64,000 nucleotides of DNA from Cupriavidus sp. D384 (GCF_001652915.1 NZ_BBQI01000008.1:85414-149413); one strand, 5' to 3'. Numbered from the stretch's first letter, positions 17,795 through 27,203 are shown. A program made the numbers and translations. The notes: generated by a model from the sequence alone, not told the origin.

Positions 17795-18885
17795 CAGACG
17801 GAGACTCCGCGCACGCGCCGCGCGGCGGCATAGACCTCGTCGACGTCGGGCACGATGCCGTCGTCGCCCACATTGGCGATGCGTTCCGACCAGTAGCCCT
17901 CGGTCTTCCAGCGCCATGTGGCTGTGTAGATTTCGACGGTCGGCCGACACAACGCTGCAGCGATATGCACAAGACCGGTATCGACACCGATCACCACCTC
18001 GGCCCGGTTGATCAGGCCAAAGCCCTGCATCACCGAGAAACGCGGCAGCACCTGCGCGCCGGGCATGCCGGCGGCCAACGCCTCGGCGTCGCGCCTTTCC
18101 GACTCGCTGCCCCACGGCAACAGCACGGCAAGCCCTTCGGCATGCAGTTTCTGGCCCAGCGCATGCCAGTTCGCCACCGGCCAGCGCTTCTTCGCGCCCG
18201 CTGTCGCATGGAAGCAGACCGCATAGCGCGCCGGCAGGCCGGCCCACAGCGGATCGTCGACATGAAGCGTGCTGGCGGCCGGGCCAAAGAAGCGCGGCGG
18301 CTCCGGCGGCGTGGTGCCCGTCAGCGCCGCTCCAAGCAGGCGCGAGCGCCGCACGGAATGGGTCTGCCGGGGCACCTTGACCGGCGCCGTGTAGAACAGC
18401 CGCGCCGCCGGCTCGTAGCCCGAGCCCTGCGTGGCATTGCCCAGGCCAATGACCGGGGCGCCTGCAGCGCGCGCAGCCGTGCACGCGACGATGGCCGTCT
18501 TGAGCAACCCCTGGGTTTCCAGCACTGCGTCGTAGGCCTGTTCGCGGATGGCCGCGCGCAACGCCCCCACCTCGGCCCAGGTCTCGCCCTGCCAGAAGCG
18601 CTTGCGCCAGCGTCGCAACGCAAACGGAATCACGCGGCGCACTTCGGGCAGCAGCTTCACCAGGTCGACATAGCCCTCTTCCACCACCCAGTCGATCTCG
18701 GCCTCGGGCCAGCGCGTGCGCAGATCATGCACCAGCGGCATGTTGTGCACGACATCGCCCAGCGACGACACCTTGACGATCAGGATGCGTGGCCGGGCCG
18801 GCAACGCAAATGCCCCCACCGCCGCCAATGGCTGCGGTGGGGTCTTGGCCGATGGCTGCACAACCTCAGAACGGGAGCTTTGCAT
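17794..18885 (-). CDS. waaC: Lipopolysaccharide heptosyltransferase I
   Basis: GT9-family enzyme that adds the first L-glycero-D-manno-heptose to Kdo-lipid A at the cytoplasmic face. In the 363-residue product the family signature ILIVKVSSLGDVVHNMP starts at residue 34, after a proline- and alanine-rich leader. The nucleotide-binding half contains CFHATAGAKKRWPVANW and the VIGVDTGLVHIAAAL motif. Its start overlaps the end of the phosphomannomutase gene by 20 bases and its stop overlaps waaA, so the three genes form one coupled unit. Confidence 0.95.
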   Translation of the reverse strand: MQSSRSEVVQPSAKTPPQPLAAVGAFALPARPRILIVKVSSLGDVVHNMPLVHDLRTRWPEAEIDWVVEEGYVDLVKLLPEVRRVIPFALRRWRKRFWQGETWAEVGALRAAIREQAYDAVLETQGLLKTAIVACTAARAAGAPVIGLGNATQGSGYEPAARLFYTAPVKVPRQTHSVRRSRLLGAALTGTTPPEPPRFFGPAASTLHVDDPLWAGLPARYAVCFHATAGAKKRWPVANWHALGQKLHAEGLAVLLPWGSESERRDAEALAAGMPGAQVLPRFSVMQGFGLINRAEVVIGVDTGLVHIAAALCRPTVEIYTATWRWKTEGYWSERIANVGDDGIVPDVDEVYAAARRVRGVSV

Positions 18886-20251
18886 CCGGTTTTTCCGCCA
18901 GGATCACGCGCTTGAATTCGGCCTGGATGCGCGCCAGCGCGGCATCGTTGTCGGCCTCGAAGCGCATGACCACCACGGGCGTGGTGTTCGACGGCCGGGC
19001 CAGGCCAAAGCCGTCCGGATACTCCACGCGCACGCCATCGATCGTGATCACTTCCTTCGCGCCCTCGAACTTCGCATTGGCGCGGATCTTGTCGAGCAGC
19101 GTGAAGGCTTCGCCCTCGGCGCACTTCAATTGCAGTTCCGGCGTGCAGTTCGAGTTCGGCAGCGCGTTCAGCACGGCGCTCGGGTCGGTATGGCGCGACA
19201 GGATTTCCAGCAGACGGGCGCCGGTGTACAGGCCATCGTCAAAGCCGTACCAGCGGTCCTTGAAGAACACATGACCGCTCATTTCGCCGGCGATCGGCGC
19301 GCCCGTTTCCTTGAGCTTGGCCTTTACCAACGAATGGCCGGTCTTCCACATCAGCGGTTCACCGCCATGCTCGCGAATCCACGGTGCCAGCTTGCCCGTG
19401 CATTTCACGTCGTAGATCACCTGCTGGCCCGGATTGCGCGACAGGATTTCCTCGGCAAACAGCATCAGTTGCCGATCCGGGAAGATGACCTGCCCATCCT
19501 TGGTGACCACGCCCAGGCGGTCGCCATCGCCATCGAAGGCCAGGCCCAGTTCGCAGTCGGTCTCGCGCAGGCATTTCATCAGGTCCTGCAGGTTTTCAAC
19601 GTGCGCGGGATCGGGATGATGGTTCGGGAAATGGCCATCGACGTCGCAGAACAGCTCCACGACCTCGCAGCCCAGCCCGCGGAACAGATCGCCGACGAAC
19701 GCCCCGGCCACGCCGTTGCCCGCATCCAGGGCGATCTTCATCGGACGGGCCAGCTTGACGTCGCCAACGATGCGGTCCAGGTACTGCTGGCGGACATCCA
19801 CCAGCTTGTAGCTGCCGCCACCCTTGGTGAAGTTGCCCGCATCGATGCGCTGGCGCAGGGCCTGAATCTGGTCGCCATAAATGGCCTTGCCGCCCAGCAC
19901 CATCTTGAAACCGTTGTAGTCGGGCGGATTGTGACTGCCCGTGACCATGATGCCGGACGTGGCGCGGCGGCCATCCAGCTCGATATTCGTACCGAAATAC
20001 ACCATCGGCGTGGCAACCATGCCGAGATCGATTACATCCAGGCCGGCGGCGCGCAGGCCTTCGACCAGCCCTCCCAGCAGATCCGGGCCTGAAAGACGGC
20101 CGTCACGGCCGACCACCACGGCTTTTTCGCCAAGTTCGACGGCGGCCGAGCCAAACGACAGGCCGATATGGCGGGCCACTTCCGGGGTCAGCGACTTGCC
20201 GACGATGCCGCGGATGTCATAGGCCTTGAAGATCGAGGGATCAATTTGCAT
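18866..20251 (-). CDS. Phosphomannomutase/phosphoglucomutase (AlgC type)
   Basis: Converts mannose 6-phosphate to mannose 1-phosphate and glucose 6-phosphate to glucose 1-phosphate, feeding GDP-mannose and dTDP/UDP-glucose pools for LPS and exopolysaccharide. The 461-residue enzyme shows the phosphoserine loop TGSHNPP (Ser106), the metal loop DGDGDR (residues 240-245), the sugar loop GEMSGHVFF and the phosphate loop RPSNTTP. The ATG at 20251 has AGGAAG five bases upstream and gives the family start MQIDPSIFKAYDIRG; an ATG six codons earlier was rejected. Glucose 1-phosphate made here would be the substrate of RmlA encoded in the same region. Confidence 0.93.
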   Translation of the reverse strand: MQIDPSIFKAYDIRGIVGKSLTPEVARHIGLSFGSAAVELGEKAVVVGRDGRLSGPDLLGGLVEGLRAAGLDVIDLGMVATPMVYFGTNIELDGRRATSGIMVTGSHNPPDYNGFKMVLGGKAIYGDQIQALRQRIDAGNFTKGGGSYKLVDVRQQYLDRIVGDVKLARPMKIALDAGNGVAGAFVGDLFRGLGCEVVELFCDVDGHFPNHHPDPAHVENLQDLMKCLRETDCELGLAFDGDGDRLGVVTKDGQVIFPDRQLMLFAEEILSRNPGQQVIYDVKCTGKLAPWIREHGGEPLMWKTGHSLVKAKLKETGAPIAGEMSGHVFFKDRWYGFDDGLYTGARLLEILSRHTDPSAVLNALPNSNCTPELQLKCAEGEAFTLLDKIRANAKFEGAKEVITIDGVRVEYPDGFGLARPSNTTPVVVMRFEADNDAALARIQAEFKRVILAEKPDAKLPF

Positions 20252-20370
20252 GTGGCTTCCTGGAAACAAGGTTCATCGTGCGATTCCACCCTTGGCGGGA
20301 CGCCTCGGGAAGGGGCGCGGGCAGGGCGCCAAAAAGCCGTATTGTGCCGGATTGCGCGTGGCGCAGGCGC

Positions 20371-20376
20371 TATAAT
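20371..20376 (+). promoter_or_regulatory. Candidate -10 element upstream of glycan block A
   Basis: A perfect TATAAT lies 167 bases before the first glycosyltransferase start. No convincing -35 is seen at 16-18 bp. If used, it gives a leader of about 160 nt. Confidence 0.4.
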
Positions 20377-20384
20377 CGCCTTCA

Positions 20385-20418
20385 GCCGCCCCTTCAGGGG
20401 AATTTTTCGGCGCTTTTT
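20385..20418 (+). terminator. Terminator-like hairpin in the leader of glycan block A
   Basis: CCCC, loop TTCA, GGGG (20389-20400), followed by AATTTTT and, after an outer GCCG/CGGC pair, a second T5 run. The inner stem is only four GC pairs, so it may be a weak terminator or attenuator just after the candidate transcription start. The rest of the 291-base intergenic region holds no gene. Confidence 0.3.
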
Positions 20419-20542
20419 GACTGCAATCGGTCTGCCCGCGCACGTTCCAGCGGGCATCCGATTCACGAGAAAGGCGGATTGACATGTCAAGCGCCCAGAT
20501 GGCTCCGCACCGCCGCCGTTGACGAATCCGCCACTACACCTG

Positions 20543-21688
20543 ATGACGCTGTCCAATCCGTTGCCTGATCGTCCGCGCATCGCCTTTCTCATCACCAACT
20601 CCGAGACAGGTGGCGCCCAGACGCACGTTGCCGACCTGCTGCGCGCCGTGCGCGGGCAAGCCGATGTCGTGCTTTTGGCGGGGGGCAATGGGCCGCTGTT
20701 CGACCAGGCTGCCGAACTGGTTATCCCGACAATCCGGCTGGCGACAATGGACAATGCCCTATCGGCGTTCAAGGCCTTCGCGGCACTGCGCGAACTGATA
20801 AGCGCCCTGCGCCAGGCGGCGCCTGATGTCATACACACCCACAGCGCCAAGGCGAGTGCCCTGGGACGTGTCGCCGGACGCCTACTCGGCATACCGGTCG
20901 TCTACACTGTGCATGGCTTCGCATTTAAATCGGCCGCACCCTGGAAGCAGCGCACTGTGGCCCGGCTCACCGAATGGCTGCTGGCACCGCTGACGAACCA
21001 GTTCATCTGCGTGGCCGATGCCGAGCGCCAACTGGCGCGCAGGCTGCCTATTGCCAGGCATCGCATCCACGTCATTCCGAACGGCATACAGGACGTGCCT
21101 GGACGGGCGGAGCCGTCCGCGCCCCTGCGGCGCGTCGTGACGGTCATGCGCCTTGCGGCACCCAAGCGCCCCGACCTGCTGATACGGGCATTCGCCGCGG
21201 CGCAACTAGCGGACTGCGAACTGGTCATCGCCGGTGATGGGCCGCAGCGCATGGCCCTGGAGCAACTTGCCAGTCAACTGGCACCGGGGCGCATCCGTTT
21301 TGCCGGTAACGTCGGCAATGTGGCTGCAATTTTGGCCAACGCTCAGGCATTCCTGCTGGCATCCGACCACGAGGGGTCTCCGATATCCGTCCTGGAGGCG
21401 ATGCGCGCAGGGTTACCTGTGGTTGCCAGTGACCTGCCGGGCATCCGGCAACAACTAGACGACGGTCGGTGTGGCGTACTGGTCGACAGCAATTCTATTG
21501 AGTCATTTAAAAAGGCGTTACGGAATCTTGGGCACGATGCCGCCGAACGCGCCGCTCTGGGCAAGGCTGCGCGTGCCCGATGGGAAGAACAGTTCGGACT
21601 GGACCCCATGGTGCGTGCTACCTGGGCGGTTTATCAGCAGGCATTGCCAGCGATCCGGCAGTTTGCGACGCGGGTATCAGCATCATGA
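20543..21688 (+). CDS. Glycosyltransferase family 4 protein
   Basis: A GT-B glycosyltransferase of about 381 residues acting on the cytoplasmic face in glycan repeat-unit assembly. The N-terminal domain has the TNSETGGAQTHVADLL loop and DVIHTHSAKAS; the C-terminal domain has the nucleotide-sugar pocket and the EX7E-type element SDHEGSPISVLEAMRAGLPVVASD. The frame is open to a TTG at 20519, but the ATG at 20543 leaves a normal N-terminus. The stop overlaps the next start (ATGA). Donor and acceptor sugars cannot be told. It is the first gene of a tightly coupled five-gene block. Confidence 0.9.
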   Translation: MTLSNPLPDRPRIAFLITNSETGGAQTHVADLLRAVRGQADVVLLAGGNGPLFDQAAELVIPTIRLATMDNALSAFKAFAALRELISALRQAAPDVIHTHSAKASALGRVAGRLLGIPVVYTVHGFAFKSAAPWKQRTVARLTEWLLAPLTNQFICVADAERQLARRLPIARHRIHVIPNGIQDVPGRAEPSAPLRRVVTVMRLAAPKRPDLLIRAFAAAQLADCELVIAGDGPQRMALEQLASQLAPGRIRFAGNVGNVAAILANAQAFLLASDHEGSPISVLEAMRAGLPVVASDLPGIRQQLDDGRCGVLVDSNSIESFKKALRNLGHDAAERAALGKAARARWEEQFGLDPMVRATWAVYQQALPAIRQFATRVSAS

Positions 21689-23004
21689 GCTTCATCCATA
21701 CCGATTCATGGCGGCGCAACGGGCACGGCACGCGGGCTCGCTCTGAGACAATCCGGCGCGCCGGGCGCATGATTACGTGGGCCGTGCTCGGACTCGTACT
21801 GTTTGCCGCCAACACGGGGCTGTCCGAGTTGGCGCACCAAGCAGGTTGGGTAACATATGTTTTCCCGCGCACTCTGGCTTGGACAGCCCTGCCCTACCTG
21901 ACCGCATTCGTCTTGCTGCACCGAGCGCTCCATTTACCGCCAATGGAGGGCGCCAGTATCGTCGGCCTGGCCACGACGCTGCCATTCGCCATGCTGCTGA
22001 TCGTCTATGCGGGACTTCACGTCGAGTATTCACGCGGTGCGGTGTTGGTCAGCTACATCACGACTCTGGGCTGGATCTGGCTGGGATACCGACACTATGT
22101 GCAGAAGTACGTGCCCGTGTTCGGCTACATGGACCCAGAGACGCTGCAGCAATTAAACCGGATTGTTTCGATGCCTGGCTCGGCCCCACCAAGCCAGACG
22201 CGCTTCGAGCAGATTCATTCCATCGAAGACGCCATGCATTGCGATGGCATCATGGTGGAGCGAGGACTGACCGCCGACCCCGTACGCACGCGTCTGCTGG
22301 CCCAATACCAGACGGGGCATCTGCGTATGTACTCTGTGGAGCGGATCGGCGAAATGCTGACCGGCCGCTTGGGCGTAGACCATATCGACGAGAATTTTCT
22401 AGACGGTTATGCCGATCACTTTCTGTATGACTACGTGAAGCGGCTGGTCGACATCGTCGCCGTCATAGCCCTGGCCCCGATTGCCTTGCCGGTCGGCCTC
22501 GTTGTGGCAGTGGCCGTCAACATGGAATCCACCGGCGGCGCCCTTTTCCGCCAGGCACGTGTCGGGCTCTTCGGCACGCCATTCACGATGCTCAAATTCC
22601 GCAGCATGGGCGTGGATTGCCACGCGCCAGCGCAGTTCGCTGCACGGCAGGACCCTCGCGTTACACGCGTGGGCCGTATCATCCGCAAGTACCGCCTTGA
22701 CGAAATTCCCCAACTCTGGAATGTGCTCGTGGGTGACATGAGTTTCATTGGACCTCGCCCTGAGCAAGTGCCAATGGTCAATGCCTTCACGGAGTCGATT
22801 TCCTACTATCCATACCGCCACCTAGTACGGCCCGGGCTATCGGGCTGGGCACAGGTGCGACAGGGATACGTCGGCTCGCACGAGGAAACCGTCACAAAGC
22901 TCAGCTACGATCTCTACTATGTCAAGCATTGCTCGATCACCCTGGATTTGCTGATTGCAGTGAAGACGTTTAGGACGTTGGTAACGGGGTATGGGGCACG
23001 GTGA
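21685..23004 (+). CDS. Undecaprenyl-phosphate sugar phosphotransferase (bacterial sugar transferase)
   Basis: An initiating enzyme that moves a sugar 1-phosphate onto undecaprenyl phosphate. The 439-residue protein has an N-terminal half with about four hydrophobic helices (residues 25-140), a middle linker, and a C-terminal bacterial sugar transferase domain (about 245-435). That domain begins with the membrane re-entrant segment KRLVDIVAVIALAPIALPVGL and contains FRQARVGLFGTPFTMLKFRSM, RKYRLDEIPQLWNVL and MSFIGPRPE. It resembles WcaJ/EpsL-type enzymes. The ATG at 21685 overlaps the preceding stop; 35 further upstream codons are only an open extension into that gene. A second, WecA-type initiating enzyme is encoded at 32.1-33.2 kb. 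Confidence 0.92.
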   Translation: MSFIHTDSWRRNGHGTRARSETIRRAGRMITWAVLGLVLFAANTGLSELAHQAGWVTYVFPRTLAWTALPYLTAFVLLHRALHLPPMEGASIVGLATTLPFAMLLIVYAGLHVEYSRGAVLVSYITTLGWIWLGYRHYVQKYVPVFGYMDPETLQQLNRIVSMPGSAPPSQTRFEQIHSIEDAMHCDGIMVERGLTADPVRTRLLAQYQTGHLRMYSVERIGEMLTGRLGVDHIDENFLDGYADHFLYDYVKRLVDIVAVIALAPIALPVGLVVAVAVNMESTGGALFRQARVGLFGTPFTMLKFRSMGVDCHAPAQFAARQDPRVTRVGRIIRKYRLDEIPQLWNVLVGDMSFIGPRPEQVPMVNAFTESISYYPYRHLVRPGLSGWAQVRQGYVGSHEETVTKLSYDLYYVKHCSITLDLLIAVKTFRTLVTGYGAR

Positions 23005-24137
23005 TCAGTGCTGAGGCTGAGGCGTCCGCACCAGAGTCTATGCGTATTCTCTTTTTGACCACCGGCCTCAAGCTTGGCGGCGCCGAGCAGCAGATTGCTG
23101 CGCTGGCCCGAGCTTTTGTCGATCTCGGGCATCAAGTCGCCATCATCACCCTGACACCAGGATGCGATGTCCGGCTTCCTCCTGACGTAGAAGTCTTCTC
23201 CCTGAACATGCGCAAGACTCCCCTGTCTGCGCTTTGCGCGCTATACCGCGCCAGGAAAATCGTCGGCCAATGGCGGCCAGATGTCATCCACGCCCATATG
23301 ATTCACGGCAATCTTTTTGCCCGCGCATTAGCTCGCACGACATCGGTGCCGCCCGTCATCTGTTCGGCCCACAGCGCCCGCGAAGGCGGGAAGCTGCGTG
23401 CCATGGCCTATCGTGTAACGGACCGTTGGTGTGCGCTAACGACACATGTCAGCGCAGCGGGACGAGAAGCCATGATCAATAGTGGCGCGGTCCAGGCAAG
23501 CCGAATCATTGTCATGCCAAATGGCATTGATACTTCGCGCTTTGCACTGAAAGCATCGGTGCGGGACTCCGTGCGCAAGGACCTGCTGGTGGACGCCGGC
23601 GACATTGTCTTGCTTAGCGTAGGACGCCTCGTCCCGGAGAAGGACCATGCGCTTTTGATTCGTGCCTTCTCCCTCCTTTACACGGAGGAGCCCCGGCTTC
23701 GTTTGCGCATTGCCGGCGACGGACCACTGCGCAATCAACTCCAGGATGACATTGCCGCAATGCAACTCTGCGAGGTTGTCCAACTGCTGGGGACCCGGCA
23801 AGACATCCCAGACTTGTTGCATGGCGCGGACATCTTTGTCTTGTCGTCGCAGATCGAGGGCATGCCCTTGGTGATTGGCGAGGCCATGGCCACTGGATTG
23901 CCAGTTGTCGCTACCGACGCTGCGGGCGTAAGGGAAATCGCTGGCAACCTCGCCACGATCACTCCGGTCGGCGACGCGGCAGCGCTAGCCCAGGCGCTGC
24001 GGTCTGCCGTGTCCCGACTGCCCACCACGCCCGATCAATGTGCAAAAAATCGCAAGCGGATTACCAGCCATTTCGATATCCGGGTCATTGCCGATCGGTG
24101 GCTCATTCATTACCAACACCTGACGGAAGGCTTTTGA
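23001..24137 (+). CDS. Glycosyltransferase family 4 protein
   Basis: A 378-residue GT-B transferase. The GG-loop TGLKLGGAEQQIAALA is followed by DVIHAHMIHGNLFAR. The C-terminal domain has VGRLVPEKDHALLIRAF, RIAGDGPLRNQL and the EX7E segment SSQIEGMPLVIGEAMATGLPVVATD. It begins with a GTG that overlaps the preceding stop (GTGA) and is followed by the flippase gene with a one-base TGATG overlap. It probably adds one sugar of the repeat unit started by the preceding phosphotransferase. Confidence 0.9.
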   Translation: MISAEAEASAPESMRILFLTTGLKLGGAEQQIAALARAFVDLGHQVAIITLTPGCDVRLPPDVEVFSLNMRKTPLSALCALYRARKIVGQWRPDVIHAHMIHGNLFARALARTTSVPPVICSAHSAREGGKLRAMAYRVTDRWCALTTHVSAAGREAMINSGAVQASRIIVMPNGIDTSRFALKASVRDSVRKDLLVDAGDIVLLSVGRLVPEKDHALLIRAFSLLYTEEPRLRLRIAGDGPLRNQLQDDIAAMQLCEVVQLLGTRQDIPDLLHGADIFVLSSQIEGMPLVIGEAMATGLPVVATDAAGVREIAGNLATITPVGDAAALAQALRSAVSRLPTTPDQCAKNRKRITSHFDIRVIADRWLIHYQHLTEGF

Positions 24138-25405
24138 TGCGCCGAGTTGTCGCTAGCAATCTTCTCTGGATGCTCGCGGACCGCGGGTTGCAAGTCGGCG
24201 TAGGCATTGCGGTAGTCGGCATGCTTGCCCGAGCCCTAGGAACCGAAGGCTTTGGCCATTTCCAGTACGCCCAGTCCCTGGTCTTCATTGCCGCTGCAAT
24301 TCCCCTTGTCTGCTCCGCGGAGGTGGTAGTCCCTCGGCTTGTGGCATTGCAGACGACCGAGGACAAGCATTCCCTGCTGATGCATGCGTTCGCCATCCGA
24401 TTTGCAGCAGGAGTATTTGGGTACACTTTGATAGGCGCCTATCTGCTTCTGACCCAACAGCCTGCCGATACATGGATACCTGCCATGATTCTCGGCATGG
24501 CCATCATGCTGCGCGAACCGTTTGGCGTCGTCATCGCATGGATGCAATCACGAACGCATAACCGACCGAATGTGATCTTCAACCTTGTGGCTCTGGCCGC
24601 TAAGGCGGCGCTGGTCGGCAGCCTCTTCTTCACGGGTGTTCACGCCATTGCTCCCTACGCCAGTGCGTTTGCGCTCGAGGCGGCCATCGCAGCCCTGCTG
24701 CTAACTTGGTATTACTTTGCCCGTGCACCGCGTGAGATACCGCCTTACATTCCGACGCTGACACGAGATCTGATCCGAGATGGTACGCTTTTCTGGATCA
24801 GCTTCATGGTGATGGTAGCCGCGCGCCGCGCCGACCAGTTGATACTGAAGCCTCTCGTTCACGTAGCGGAGCTGGGCGCCTACTCGGCAACGATGCAGAT
24901 TCTCGACAACTATACGACCATTGCAGGGATCCTTGCTGCTGGGATTGCACCGCTGTATGTTTATGCACAGACGGACAGATTGATAGCACGCAGAAATATC
25001 CTTGTGGTGGCTGGTGCGATGTTGGTTATTGGATTTTGCGGTGCAGCGGTCCTCGCCCTCTCCGCCGACTGGATTGTCAGGCTGCTATATGGTCCGGCGT
25101 TCGCTGCCACAGCCGGCCTGCTGCGCTTAGGCGCAGTAGCCTCGTCACTGACATTCGCCGATGCCGGATTGAGCCTGCTGGCAATTTACCTGCGAAAGCC
25201 GCGATGGATCGCCTTGAAATGGGCGCTGGTACTGAGCACGACCGTTCTAGTCGACGTTATCGCCATCCCGCGCCTTGGGACAATGGGCGCGGTGCTCGGC
25301 TACGCGACCGCGAACGCTGTCGCTGTGGCGTTCGGCGTCACCCTGTGGCTAAAAGTTGGCAAAGCGTCGATGTCTGGCACCGAACAGGGTGCCGCAGCAC
25401 CATGA
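24137..25405 (+). CDS. wzx: Wzx-type oligosaccharide flippase
   Basis: A 422-residue polytopic membrane protein of the MATE-like polysaccharide transporter family with about 12 hydrophobic helices. The first helices, NLLWMLADRGLQVGVGIAVVGMLARALG and GTEGFGHFQYAQSLVFIAAAIPL, follow the usual Wzx pattern. It would flip the undecaprenyl-linked repeat unit across the inner membrane. The ATG at 24137 overlaps the preceding stop; the frame stays open 33 codons further upstream inside the preceding gene. No Wzy polymerase lies in this block, and the only candidate in the window is the ligase-like protein at 14.2-15.5 kb. Confidence 0.88.
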   Translation: MRRVVASNLLWMLADRGLQVGVGIAVVGMLARALGTEGFGHFQYAQSLVFIAAAIPLVCSAEVVVPRLVALQTTEDKHSLLMHAFAIRFAAGVFGYTLIGAYLLLTQQPADTWIPAMILGMAIMLREPFGVVIAWMQSRTHNRPNVIFNLVALAAKAALVGSLFFTGVHAIAPYASAFALEAAIAALLLTWYYFARAPREIPPYIPTLTRDLIRDGTLFWISFMVMVAARRADQLILKPLVHVAELGAYSATMQILDNYTTIAGILAAGIAPLYVYAQTDRLIARRNILVVAGAMLVIGFCGAAVLALSADWIVRLLYGPAFAATAGLLRLGAVASSLTFADAGLSLLAIYLRKPRWIALKWALVLSTTVLVDVIAIPRLGTMGAVLGYATANAVAVAFGVTLWLKVGKASMSGTEQGAAAP

Positions 25406-26490
25406 GCACCATAGCCTTTCTCACCGGCACACTGAATGCCTTGGCCGGAGCGGAGCGCATGACCACCACGATCGCCAACGCCCTTGCCGCCCGTGGGCAC
25501 AAGATCTGCATCATCAGCCTCTGGGATACGCGCAGCGTCTTCCCGCTGCATCCGGCAGTGTGCCACGTCGGACTGTTCGACACACGCCCTTCCTTCAAGG
25601 CGCAATATCTGGCAACGGTGCGCCGACTGCGCCGCGTGCTGCGGGAACACCGTGTGACGGCTCTCGTCGAGGCCGATACCATGCTGGCATGGTTCACATT
25701 GCCTGCTACGCTCGGTTGCCGCATCCGGCGAGTCGGTTGGGAACACTGTCATTTCGACGAGGATCTTGGCCGCAAGGCACGTAGAGTTGCCCGCAGGATG
25801 GCCGCGCGCTGGCACAACGCCATCGTGGTGCTCACGGAGTCCGACCGGCAGAGGTGGATCGACGCCACGCATCCGCGCTGCCCGGTACTAGCGCTGCCAA
25901 ATCCCTTACCGTTTCCGATACCAACGGCACCCGCCCGCAGGCTTGGCAAACAGGTGCTCGCCGTCGGGCGGCTGACTGGTGCCAAAGGCTTCGACACACT
26001 GATCCGAGCGTGGGCAGACGTCACACCGTCAGCTCCAGAATGGACCCTCACAATCATCGGCGAAGGCGAGGACCGGTCGCAACTGGAATCTCTACGCGCC
26101 GAACTGGACCTTGTCGATTCCGTACAGATGCCGGGAACTCGCAGCGACATCGCCGAGACCTATCGGCAGGCGTCACTGTTCTGCCTGAGTTCCCGATATG
26201 AGGGATTCGGTCTCGTACTCATCGAGGCGATGGCTTTCGGGCTGCCAGTCGTTTCGACAAACTGCGAAGCCGGTCCACGTTCACTGCTGAGAGATGGTGA
26301 GAATGCGCTCGTCGTTCCCGTTGACACCCCTCGGGCTCTGGCAACCGCGCTGCTTTCAGTCATGCAGGACGAGCGCCGGGCAGCGCAACTGGCTGCGGGT
26401 GCCCGGTTGAGCGCACAACGCTTTGAACTGGCACCAATTATTGACAAGTGGGAAGCACTACTGACAGACCATACCGTGACTGGCCGGTAA
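25402..26490 (+). CDS. Glycosyltransferase family 4 protein
   Basis: A 362-residue GT-B transferase: N-terminal LTGTLNALAGAERMTTTIANAL, then VGRLTGAKGFDTLIRAWADV, IIGEGEDRSQLESL and the EX7E element SSRYEGFGLVLIEAMAFGLPVVSTNC. The pattern resembles GalNAc/GlcNAc-adding GT4 enzymes of the AmsD/PglJ kind, but the sugar is not assigned. The start overlaps the wzx stop (ATGA). Its TAA stop is directly adjacent to the stop of the convergent NeuD-type gene, with no base between. A long upstream extension of the frame into wzx was rejected. Confidence 0.9.
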   Translation: MSTIAFLTGTLNALAGAERMTTTIANALAARGHKICIISLWDTRSVFPLHPAVCHVGLFDTRPSFKAQYLATVRRLRRVLREHRVTALVEADTMLAWFTLPATLGCRIRRVGWEHCHFDEDLGRKARRVARRMAARWHNAIVVLTESDRQRWIDATHPRCPVLALPNPLPFPIPTAPARRLGKQVLAVGRLTGAKGFDTLIRAWADVTPSAPEWTLTIIGEGEDRSQLESLRAELDLVDSVQMPGTRSDIAETYRQASLFCLSSRYEGFGLVLIEAMAFGLPVVSTNCEAGPRSLLRDGENALVVPVDTPRALATALLSVMQDERRAAQLAAGARLSAQRFELAPIIDKWEALLTDHTVTGR

Positions 26491-27159
26491 TCAGCGCATC
26501 CGCAAGGCGCTGACCTGATAGGTTCCACGCGATGAAATCATGTGACGCGGCTCGGCATTCACGCGCACACCAGTATGGGAGTCCACGATGCAACCATCAC
26601 CAATATTGATGCGCGGATAGATTGTAGCGCGCGTACCTAGGAAACAGCCCATGCCGATTATCGCGTCGCCGTTAAGGGCGGCATACGGCGACAGCACCGA
26701 ATAGGCCCCCACACGGGCTCCATGGCCAATGCTGCAGTGCACGTTGGCCACTGAGGCATCGTCCATGACCGCATTGCGATTGACAATCGTATAGGGGCAA
26801 ATCAGGACCGCCTTCCCGAGCGTCGCCGCTGGCGACACAATGGCCGACGGGTGGACATAAGCGGGCGTGGCTATGTTGTTGGCGTTCAGCTTCTCCAGAA
26901 CGATCTGCCGCCCCTTCACAGAGCCAATCGCTACAACTACCACTTGGCTAGGCGCCGCACGAAAATCACCAATGGTGCCCAAATGAGGGACATCGATACC
27001 ATCAGGAACCGTCCCGCCAGGGGTATCGTCGATAAATCCTGCCACGGTCACGCCTCCTCGGAAGGCCTCGTCCTGCAGGTAGTCGAAAAGTTCCAGCCCA
27101 AAACCGCCTGCGCCGGCGATTACCACGGAAGATACTGGAGAAGAATGGATCAGAGGCAT
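26491..27159 (-). CDS. NeuD/PglD/VioB-type sugar O/N-acyltransferase
   Basis: A 222-residue protein with an N-terminal Rossmann-like PglD_N domain (VVIAGAGGFGLELFDYL, residues 12-28) and a C-terminal left-handed beta-helix built of hexapeptide repeats (about 100-205; HPSAIVSPAATLGKAVLICPYTIVN). It contains the predicted catalytic histidine region CSIGHGARVG. Relatives transfer acetyl, or other acyl groups, from CoA to the amino group of nucleotide-linked 4-amino sugars (PglD, VioB) or to hydroxyls of sialic acid (NeuD). It is the last gene of block B, 44 bases after the LuxC-like gene. A substrate such as a dTDP-4-amino-4,6-dideoxyhexose is inferred from the aminotransferase and RmlA/B genes nearby. 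Confidence 0.85.
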   Translation of the reverse strand: MPLIHSSPVSSVVIAGAGGFGLELFDYLQDEAFRGGVTVAGFIDDTPGGTVPDGIDVPHLGTIGDFRAAPSQVVVVAIGSVKGRQIVLEKLNANNIATPAYVHPSAIVSPAATLGKAVLICPYTIVNRNAVMDDASVANVHCSIGHGARVGAYSVLSPYAALNGDAIIGMGCFLGTRATIYPRINIGDGCIVDSHTGVRVNAEPRHMISSRGTYQVSALRMR

Positions 27160-27203
27160 GAGCGTCTGCTAAATCTGTGACAGATAAGTTGCCGAAGTGC
27201 CGT

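Noticed and set aside
17795..18484. 230-codon upstream extension of waaA
   Set aside because: It lies wholly inside waaC in another frame; the WaaA family start and the ATGA junction are at 17794.
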